Positions 57,653 through 64,000 of a DNA stretch of 64,000 nt are shown here, piece by piece. Origin of the DNA: Pyrobaculum ferrireducens. GTDB taxonomy: Archaea > Thermoproteota > Thermoprotei > Thermoproteales > Thermoproteaceae. Under the pieces are notes generated by a model, which searched no databases, was not told the DNA's origin, and saw only the letters and a list, made by a program, of their open reading frames with translations. Location of the stretch: NCBI RefSeq assembly GCF_000234805.1, contig NC_016645.1, positions 906,391 to 970,390 on the forward strand, in the 5' to 3' direction. The stretch's first letter is position 1. Every line of letters starts with the position of its first letter. The position numbers and the translations under genes are program-made.

Positions 57653-58425
57653 TTGATGTCAAGAACGTGTCTGTACAGTTCGGCGGCGTGAGCGCCTTGG
57701 AAAATGTAAACTTCGGGATAGGGAAGGGGGAGGTGGTCGGCCTCGTCGGGCCCAACGGCGCAGGGAAGACTTCGCTTCTAAATGTTATTTCTGGTTTCTA
57801 CAAGCCAAGGAGCGGCCGCGTTTACCTCGAGGGGAGGGATATAACTGATGTGCCGCCTTATAAAAGGGCGAAGATGGGGATCGGCCGCACCTTCCAGAAG
57901 ACAAGCGAGACATTTCGCCACATGACTGTGTTGGAGAACATTATGGTTGGCGCCATAGCGAGCCACCGCGAGAGTCTTCTGGATTACTTCTCCGCAATGC
58001 TGTGGCTTAAGTGGGTCCGGAGGGAGGTTGAGATTTTGAAGTGGGCTGAGGAGGTTATAGACTTTTTCGAGCTTTACGCCTACAGGAACAGGCCCGTTGG
58101 GTCGCTTCCATATGGGTTACAGAAAAAGGTGGATGTGGCGAGGGCCTTCGCGGGGAGGCCAAAGGTGTTGTTAATGGATGAGCCCATGGCGGGGCTGACG
58201 AGAGAGGAGAGGGAGGACATGGCCCGCTACATTATAGAGATGAGGCATGTATACGGGGTCACGATCTGCCTTGTGGAGCACGACTTAGGCGCCGTGGCGG
58301 ATTTATCGGACAGGGTCGTGGTAATGGCGGCTGGGCGCGTGGTCGCCGAGGGGAGGCCGCAGGAGGTGCTGAGAGATCCAAGAGTTTTGGAGCTGTACAT
58401 GGGGAAGACTCGGGCGGTGGCATGA
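57649..58425 (+). CDS. livG: Liv-type ABC transporter ATPase LivG
   Basis: A 258-aa ATPase: Walker A GPNGAGKTS (34-42), GIGRTFQKTSETFRHMTVLEN, the LivG-type signature LPYGLQKKVDVARA, Walker B VLLMDEPMAGLT and VEHDLG. It pairs with LivF as heterodimer. ATGA overlaps on both sides. Confidence 0.9.
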   Translation: MIDVKNVSVQFGGVSALENVNFGIGKGEVVGLVGPNGAGKTSLLNVISGFYKPRSGRVYLEGRDITDVPPYKRAKMGIGRTFQKTSETFRHMTVLENIMVGAIASHRESLLDYFSAMLWLKWVRREVEILKWAEEVIDFFELYAYRNRPVGSLPYGLQKKVDVARAFAGRPKVLLMDEPMAGLTREEREDMARYIIEMRHVYGVTICLVEHDLGAVADLSDRVVVMAAGRVVAEGRPQEVLRDPRVLELYMGKTRAVA

Positions 58426-60347
58426 GAGGGAGGAGGCCCTGGGAGGGCTTAAGGGGGGAAACTTTTCCAAAAATTCTGCTGGAGCGTGGAGAGGCCCAAG
58501 ACGCCGTTGCCATTAGGGAGAAGTCTCTAGGCGTCTGGAGGCCCTATACGTGGGGCGAGTATCTTGACAAAGTCAGGGAGTTTGCATACGGCCTTCTGGC
58601 GCTGGGGTTTAGGCCAGGTGAGCACCTCGCAGTGGTGGGGTTTAACAGGCCGTTTCTACTCTTTGCCGAGGTTGCGGCTATGGCGCTCCACGGCAAGGGG
58701 GTGGGGGTCTACCCAGATCTCCTCCCGGAGGAGAGGGCCTACTGGCTTGACTATACCGACTCCGTCGTCGTGGTGGCTGAGGACCAGGAGCAGGTAGATA
58801 AGATCCTGGCCGTGGCTAGGGAGTTGCCTAAGCTAAGGGCTATTGTGTATTGGGATGATAGAATGATGTGGAGGTATGAAAAGCGGATAGGAGATGTGGC
58901 TCTGCTGAGCTGGGACGAGGTGGTGAAGATGGGGCGCGAGGCGGCGTCCACAGAGCCGGGGCTGTTTGAAAAAATGGCCGAGTCCACCTCTCCCGACGAT
59001 GTGTGTCTTCTCCTGTCTACATCTGGGACCACAGGCAAGCCGAAGGCTGTCATGTTAACCTACAGCTCCATGCTGTCTATGGCTAAAAATCTCTGGGAGG
59101 TGGACCCCATATGGGAGGATTTTGAATATGTGTCTTACCTTCCCTTTGCCTGGGTCGGCGAGCAGATGATGTCGCTGGCTATGCACATGCTTGTCGGGTT
59201 TAGGCTAAATTTCGTAGAGGAGCCTGACACTCTTTGGAGAGACTTTAGAGAGATTGCTCCACACTTTATGTTTGGTCCCGCCAGGGTATACGAGATGTTC
59301 TATAGCAAGATTTATGAACATATTGAAGACGCGACGCCTCTAGGCAAGGCTGTGTTTAAGTGGGCTATCAACGTCGCTGAAAAGAGGGCTGAGATGGAGC
59401 TGAAGAAGGCTCGGATACCCCCCGCCCTTAGACTTCAGTGGTGGGTTGCGTATTGGCTGGTGTATAGATCCCTCTTGGATAAGCTGGGTTTGAAGAGGAT
59501 TAGGTATGCGTACGTGGGGGGCTCCTTCCTGGGTCCTGACTACTTGAAATTTTTCAGAGGCATCGGCGTCAACCTGAAAAGGATTTGGGGTATGACTGAG
59601 GTGTCAGGCATAGCAACTGTACATAGGAATGACGACGTGAGACTCGACACCGTCGGCGCTCCGATCGCCAATACTGAGATAAAAATCGCCGAGGACGGGG
59701 AGATATTAGTAAGGACGCCGGCAGTCATGGCTGGGTACTACAAGAGAGAGGACGCCACTGCCGAGGTGTTGAGGGATGGATGGCTGTACACAGGCGATGT
59801 GGGCATGTTAACCGAGGACGGCCACTTGATATATCTAGGCCGTAAGGAAGATGTCCAGAGGCTGGCGGACGGCACGGTTTTCAGCGCCTTGTTTATTGAG
59901 AACATGCTGAAGTACAGTCCCTATGTAAAGGAGGCCTTGGTCTACGGCGAGGGGAGGCCCTACGTCGTGGCTATCCTAAACATTAACTTCGAGACTGTGT
60001 CTAAGTGGGCTGAGCAGAGGGGAATTGCGTACACCTCCTACCAAGATCTTAGCCAGAAGGACGCTGTGTATGAGCTGTTGAGAGGAGTCGTCGCCAGGGT
60101 TAATAGCAACCTGCCTGAGAAGTTGCGGATTCGTAAATTTACAAGTCTCTTCAAGGAGTTCCACCCAGACGACGGGGAGATGACTAGGACGCGTAAACTC
60201 CGCCGGGTCTTTATACACCAGAGATATAGCAACTTACTGGAGGCCATGTATAAAGGCGACGAGATGGTTGAGCTGACCGTGCCAGTTAAGTACGAAGACG
60301 GCACGGTGCGGGATGTCACCATGGCTGTGAAGATCGTGACCCTATGA
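58422..60347 (+). CDS. Long-chain-type AMP-forming acyl-CoA ligase inside the Liv operon
   Basis: A 641-aa FadD/ACSL-like enzyme: LLLSTSGTTGKPKAVMLTY P-loop, RIWGMTEVSGIATV, LYTGDVGMLTEDGHLIYLGRKED and a C-terminal MTRTRKLRR with the catalytic Lys area. It lies between the ATPase and permease genes of the transporter and shares ATGA overlaps with both, so it is made in step with them. That position suggests the transported solute is a carboxylic acid trapped at once as its CoA ester. Confidence 0.9.
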   Translation: MRGRRPWEGLRGETFPKILLERGEAQDAVAIREKSLGVWRPYTWGEYLDKVREFAYGLLALGFRPGEHLAVVGFNRPFLLFAEVAAMALHGKGVGVYPDLLPEERAYWLDYTDSVVVVAEDQEQVDKILAVARELPKLRAIVYWDDRMMWRYEKRIGDVALLSWDEVVKMGREAASTEPGLFEKMAESTSPDDVCLLLSTSGTTGKPKAVMLTYSSMLSMAKNLWEVDPIWEDFEYVSYLPFAWVGEQMMSLAMHMLVGFRLNFVEEPDTLWRDFREIAPHFMFGPARVYEMFYSKIYEHIEDATPLGKAVFKWAINVAEKRAEMELKKARIPPALRLQWWVAYWLVYRSLLDKLGLKRIRYAYVGGSFLGPDYLKFFRGIGVNLKRIWGMTEVSGIATVHRNDDVRLDTVGAPIANTEIKIAEDGEILVRTPAVMAGYYKREDATAEVLRDGWLYTGDVGMLTEDGHLIYLGRKEDVQRLADGTVFSALFIENMLKYSPYVKEALVYGEGRPYVVAILNINFETVSKWAEQRGIAYTSYQDLSQKDAVYELLRGVVARVNSNLPEKLRIRKFTSLFKEFHPDDGEMTRTRKLRRVFIHQRYSNLLEAMYKGDEMVELTVPVKYEDGTVRDVTMAVKIVTL

Positions 60348-61240
60348 TAGACATATTGATCGACGGAGTTTTAAGGGGCGGGGTATACGCCATAGCGGCG
60401 CTCGGCTATGTTCTCGTCTATAGGGCTAGTAAGGTGGTTAATCTAGCCCACGGCACATTTGCGCTTACCTCAGCCTACCTATTCTGGGCCCTGTCGCCTG
60501 ACCTCGGCCCCGTCGGCGCCCTAATCGCCATAATTCCTCTTTCCTTTATTCTAGCGGCTGTAGTTGAGAGGGCGGTGGTGAGGCCAATGCTTGGGGAGCC
60601 TGTGATTCAGATAATCGCGGCGACCATAGGAGTGAGCTATCTCTTAAAGGGCTTGTTGCTGGCGTGGCTCCAAGTTAGATACGCCCTTCCCGGGTGGTTG
60701 CTCGTGCCTTTCGAACACTCGCTGTTCCCTAGAGGCTTTCTGGAAGTCGCCGGCCTGAGGCTGGACTTCAACTTCGCCGGGAGTTTCCTAGCCTCCCTTG
60801 CGTCCTTCGGCTTTTTCTACTGGTTTTACAAAAATACATCTCTGGGCGTGGCTATGAGGGCTATGTCTAACGACCGTGTGTCGGCTGTGGCATTTGGTAT
60901 AAAATCCTCCGAGTCCATAGCGATCGCGTGGGCTCTCTCTGGGATATTAGCGGCGTTGGCAGGTGTATTTTATGCATCTATATACGGAGGCGCCTCTGGG
61001 CAGGTGGAGTACATCGGCATCAAGGCGCTTCCAGTTATTATACTAGGGGGACTTGATTCCGTGGGCGGCGCGCTGGTAGCAGGCGTGGCGATCGGCGTGT
61101 TGGAGGTTTTGGGGAAGCTGTATCTGGAGCCTCTCTTCGGCGGCGGCTTCGGCGAGGTGTTTCCCTTACTATTTATGATCGCCGTGTTACTGGTAAGGCC
61201 ATATGGACTCTTCGGAACTGAGCGTATAGAGAGGGTGTAG
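60344..61240 (+). CDS. livH: Liv-type ABC transporter permease LivH
   Basis: A 298-aa protein with about eight membrane helices: GVLRGGVYAIAALGYVLVYR, KVVNLAHGTFAL, AMSNDRVSAVAFGI, and IILGGLDSVGGALVAGVAIG, all typical of LivH. Stop is 1 nt before the LivM start. Confidence 0.92.
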   Translation: MIDILIDGVLRGGVYAIAALGYVLVYRASKVVNLAHGTFALTSAYLFWALSPDLGPVGALIAIIPLSFILAAVVERAVVRPMLGEPVIQIIAATIGVSYLLKGLLLAWLQVRYALPGWLLVPFEHSLFPRGFLEVAGLRLDFNFAGSFLASLASFGFFYWFYKNTSLGVAMRAMSNDRVSAVAFGIKSSESIAIAWALSGILAALAGVFYASIYGGASGQVEYIGIKALPVIILGGLDSVGGALVAGVAIGVLEVLGKLYLEPLFGGGFGEVFPLLFMIAVLLVRPYGLFGTERIERV

Positions 61241-61241
61241 T

Positions 61242-62285
61242 ATGCCAGCAGGCGTGTTTTTTGAGCGGTATGAGAAAGTGCTGGCGTTTATAAAATGGCC
61301 CATTCACAAGATAGGCCTAGCCGCGGGCCTGCTTTTAATATACGCCCTGCCTCTAGTAGCCCCCAGCGAGTATCTAGTGCGTGTAGTCATATGGATAGCG
61401 GCCTGGGCCCTGGCCGCCGCCGGTCTAAATCTCTTGTTCGGCTTAGCTGGCCAGATATCGCTGGCACAGGGAGCATTCATGGCGCTCGGCGCCTTCACCT
61501 CTATATACCTTGCAAAACTCGGCATACCGCCTCTACTAGCCATGCCGCTGGCTGGGGTATTGGTCTCACTAGCCGGGCTGGTCTTCGGCCTACCGAGCCT
61601 CCGACTAAAGGAGCTCTATCTGCTAATCACCACTCTAGGCGCCCAGTTTTTCTTCGACTGGCTACTGAGAACCGAAAAGATGGCTTGGTTCTCCGGGGGC
61701 GCCTACGCCGTCTACGCCCCTCCACTATCCCTCGGCCCTCTCGACCTCTCGTCGGGATATCCCCTATACGCCGCCGTCATCACCATCACCATCCTACACC
61801 TAGCCGCGCTGGCGAATCTGGGGAGGTCCTACATCGGCAGGGCCTTCAAAGCTATACGCGACAGAGACGTCGCCGCGGAGATAATAGGCGTCAACGTCTT
61901 CAAGTATAAACTACTGGCCTTCGTCGCCAGCGCCTATCTAGCCGCCGTAGGCGGGGCGTTGTGGGCCTTCGCCGTGAGATCCGTGTCAGTGGAGAGCTTC
62001 ACGTTCCTCACCTCCCTAGAGGTGTTCGCGGCGGTCTTGATAGGAGGGCTAGGTAGAGTTGTCTGGGGCTCTGTGCTTGGCGCCGCGTTTGTAGTAGGCG
62101 TCCCTGAGGCTATAAAAATTGTGCTGGCAGGCGTCGGCATCCGCGGCCTTGAGATAGCTCTTAGAGATGTGATATTCGGCGCCATTATACTAGCCTTCCT
62201 ACTTACAGAGCCGCTGGGGATAGTTGAGCTAATGAAAAAAGTAAAGGAGAGGCTTAGGCTATTCCCATTTAGATACTTTAGCTAA
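61242..62285 (+). CDS. livM: Liv-type ABC transporter permease LivM
   Basis: A 347-aa protein with about ten membrane helices: GLNLLFGLAGQISLAQGAFM, GRAFKAIRDRDVAAEIIGVN, and EVFAAVLIGGLGRVVWGSVLG are LivM landmarks. It ends the transporter operon; an 84-nt gap separates it from trpB2. Confidence 0.92.
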   Translation: MPAGVFFERYEKVLAFIKWPIHKIGLAAGLLLIYALPLVAPSEYLVRVVIWIAAWALAAAGLNLLFGLAGQISLAQGAFMALGAFTSIYLAKLGIPPLLAMPLAGVLVSLAGLVFGLPSLRLKELYLLITTLGAQFFFDWLLRTEKMAWFSGGAYAVYAPPLSLGPLDLSSGYPLYAAVITITILHLAALANLGRSYIGRAFKAIRDRDVAAEIIGVNVFKYKLLAFVASAYLAAVGGALWAFAVRSVSVESFTFLTSLEVFAAVLIGGLGRVVWGSVLGAAFVVGVPEAIKIVLAGVGIRGLEIALRDVIFGAIILAFLLTEPLGIVELMKKVKERLRLFPFRYFS

Positions 62286-62369
62286 TTCCAGGCCGCGGGT
62301 CATTAAGGTGGCCGGCGCAATTTTTCAGTTTTCAACTATCCGTTTAGTGTCGGCGAGCTTAGTGGCGCC

Positions 62370-63650
62370 GTGGGGGTTAAAGTTTTTAAGCAACTCCTAT
62401 CTGGGGCTTATGTCGGGGTGGTGAGCCGTTGGTATAACATCGCCGCGGATCTGCCGATTGCCCTCTCGCCGCCGAGGGATCCCGACGAGGGTGAGAGCAG
62501 GATTGGCCTCCTCAGCAAGATCCTGCCCTCTGCTTTAATCGACCAGGAGTTCACCGCGGAGCGGTGGGTATCTATCCCGGAGGAGGTGCGGGATGTCTAC
62601 AGACGGGTGGGGCGGCCGACGCCCCTTTTCAGAGCCGAGGGGCTGGAGAGGGCCCTCGGGGTGAAGACGAGGATCTACTACAAGTTTGAGGGAGTGCTGC
62701 CGGTGGGTAGCCACAAGCTCAACACAGCGGTGGCGCAGGCGTACTACGCAAAGGCTGACGGCGCCGTGGAGGTGGCCACGGAGACCGGGGCGGGGCAGTG
62801 GGGGATGGCCGTGTCGCTGGCGGCGGCGCTCTTCGGGCTGAAGGCCGTTGTGTTTATGACGAGGTCCTCCTACAACTCCAAGAGGCAGAGGCTGACCTTC
62901 ATGCGTACATACGGCGCCGTGGTGTACCCCAGCCCCAGCGAGGTGACCGAGGCCGGGAGGAGGCACTACAGGCCCGACCACCCGGGCTCTCTGGGCATAG
63001 CCATATCCGAGGCTGTGGAGTACGTGCTGTCTGGCGAGAGGAGGAGGTACCTGCCTGGGAGCGTCATGGAGTTTGTCTTGATGCATCAAACAGTCATCGG
63101 GCTGGAGGCCGTGGAGCAACTGCCGGAGGAGCCAGACGTCGCCGTGGCGTGTGTGGGGGGCGGCTCTAACTTCGCCGGCTTCACATACCCAATGATTGGG
63201 ATGAGGCTGAGGGGGGAGGGGTTTGAAAAGACGCGGTTCGTCGCCGTGGAGTCGGAGGCGGCTCCCAAACTCACGAGGGGGGAGTATAAATACGACTTTC
63301 CAGATGCCGTGGGGGTGCTCCCCATGTTGAAGATGTACACCCTCGGCCACGACTACGTGCCGCCCGCCATCCACGCCGCGGGGCTCCGCTACCACGGCGC
63401 GGCGCCCAGCCTCTCGCTACTGAAGAGGCTAGGCATCGTGGAACCCCTCGCCTATCCCCAAGAGGAGGTGATGAAGGCGGCCGTCCTATTCGCCAGGTCA
63501 GAGGGCGTCGTCCCGGCGCCTGAGTCGGCCCACGCCATCAGGGCGGTTATCGACCTGGCGAAGAAGTTGCCGGATGGCTCTGTAATCGCCTTCAACCTAT
63601 CGGGCCACGGCCTTCTCGACGCCGACGCGTACGAAAAGTTTCTAGCATAA
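62370..63650 (+). CDS. trpB2: Tryptophan synthase beta chain, TrpB2 type
   Basis: A 426-aa PLP enzyme. GSHKLNTA carries the PLP Lys (Lys116), TETGAGQWG the catalytic Glu, and CVGGGSN the phosphate loop. The N-terminal extension and the SRWYNIAADLP start identify the TrpB2 form found in archaea, which does not need a standard TrpA contact and may condense indole with serine or phosphoserine. GTG 62370 is about 24 nt after CGTTTAGTG. Followed by trpD after 40 nt. Confidence 0.93.
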   Translation: MGVKVFKQLLSGAYVGVVSRWYNIAADLPIALSPPRDPDEGESRIGLLSKILPSALIDQEFTAERWVSIPEEVRDVYRRVGRPTPLFRAEGLERALGVKTRIYYKFEGVLPVGSHKLNTAVAQAYYAKADGAVEVATETGAGQWGMAVSLAAALFGLKAVVFMTRSSYNSKRQRLTFMRTYGAVVYPSPSEVTEAGRRHYRPDHPGSLGIAISEAVEYVLSGERRRYLPGSVMEFVLMHQTVIGLEAVEQLPEEPDVAVACVGGGSNFAGFTYPMIGMRLRGEGFEKTRFVAVESEAAPKLTRGEYKYDFPDAVGVLPMLKMYTLGHDYVPPAIHAAGLRYHGAAPSLSLLKRLGIVEPLAYPQEEVMKAAVLFARSEGVVPAPESAHAIRAVIDLAKKLPDGSVIAFNLSGHGLLDADAYEKFLA

Positions 63651-63690
63651 TATTTATATATAGGGCTTTTATGGCCTTTATGCATTCGGG

Positions 63691-64000
63691 GTGGATCTAA
63701 AGACACTCCTTAGAAAACTGGGCAACGGCCAGACGCTCACCTCCGAAGAGGCCTACGCTCTGGGCAAGTTCATTCTCTCCGGCTCTATGAGCGACGTCGA
63801 GGTGGCGGCCTCCCTCACCGCCATGAGGGTTAGGGGCGAGTCCGCAGAGGAGGTGGCCGGCTTTGTGAAAATGGCGAGGGAATTCGCCGTGAGGGTCCCC
63901 CTAAGGTTGGACGCTATTGACACTGCGGGAACTGGCGGGGACGGCGCCGGGACGATTAACCTCTCCACAGCGGCTGCGATCGTGGCCGCTGCGTCTGGGG
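63691..64000 (+). CDS. trpD: Anthranilate phosphoribosyltransferase, N-terminal part (cut by window edge)
   Basis: The first 103 residues are seen from GTG 63691: helical start (LKTLLRKLGNGQTLTSEEA), MRVRGESAEEVAGFV, then DTAGTGGDGAGTINLST, the glycine-rich PRPP-binding loop of TrpD. TATTTATATATAGGG at 63650-63664 is the probable promoter, somewhat far from the GTG. The rest lies outside the window. Confidence 0.9.
   Translation, partial: MDLKTLLRKLGNGQTLTSEEAYALGKFILSGSMSDVEVAASLTAMRVRGESAEEVAGFVKMAREFAVRVPLRLDAIDTAGTGGDGAGTINLSTAAAIVAAASG

Noticed and set aside
62535-63395. 286-codon open frame antisense to trpB2
   Set aside because: It mirrors the codon phase of trpB2 in GC-rich DNA, has no promoter or family resemblance, and is rich in His/Pro/Arg as expected for shadow frames.
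1-64000. CRISPR arrays, rRNA and intact transposons
   Set aside because: No regularly spaced repeats, no rRNA-like segments and no transposase frames with terminal repeats were found on reading both strands.

Overview
The window is a piece of a hyperthermophilic crenarchaeal chromosome, almost certainly Pyrobaculum or a close Thermoproteales relative. The evidence is GC-rich coding DNA, mostly leaderless genes (a TATA-like box 23-27 nt before an ATG/GTG/TTG start), long runs of ATGA/GTGA stop-start overlaps, PaREP1 and degraded PaREP2b-type family proteins, an archaeal EF-2 with a diphthamide site, LysJ, UPF0248 and TrpB2. No rRNA, tRNA, CRISPR array or intact insertion sequence was seen.

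Layout. 1-6.4 kb: the end of a GH13 amylase-family enzyme, a KaiC/RecA-like ATPase, dihydroorotase, and a thiamine/iron-type ABC importer whose ATPase converges on its permease and binding protein. 6.4-7.6 kb: a clear C/D box sRNA and a decayed PaREP2b-like gene. 7.6-14 kb: EF-2, a cobalamin/siderophore-type ABC importer and an M16 peptidase. 14-24 kb: small membrane proteins, a frameshifted NAD(P)HX repair gene, a second frameshifted gene, UPF0248, a 24-codon microgene, lysJ, VKOR plus an aminotransferase, a VapBC pair with a broken toxin, and a radical SAM protein.

24.1-30.4 kb is the most distinctive region. It has two winged-helix regulators, a 57-aa zinc ribbon, four paralogous secreted proteins of the TasA / archaeal bundling pilus (AbpA) type, a Ser-His (SipW-type) signal peptidase with a large extra membrane domain, and a DUF5305-like membrane protein. 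An 18-bp inverted repeat, TGTTTCC-N4-RGAAACA, recurs before the pilin genes and regulators. Its near edge lies 42-44 nt from five start codons, just upstream of the TATA box. I read this as a dedicated pilus/biofilm-matrix regulon.

30.8-33.6 kb: small hypotheticals, an Nramp metal transporter with a DtxR-like regulator, and trpF. 33.7-62.3 kb: a very large carboxylic acid/acyl-CoA island. It contains an AtoE-type short-chain fatty acid transporter, two acyl-CoA dehydrogenases, three thiolase-fold proteins (two lacking every catalytic residue), three DUF35 proteins, four AMP-forming acyl-CoA synthetases, a CaiB-type CoA transferase/racemase, a hotdog thioesterase, an enoyl-CoA hydratase, an aldehyde dehydrogenase, a molybdenum hydroxylase with an FAD+[2Fe-2S] fusion, and a Liv-type ABC transporter whose operon carries its own acyl-CoA ligase. 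Together they could import, activate and beta-oxidise short, branched or cyclic acids. 62.4-64 kb: trpB2 and the start of trpD.
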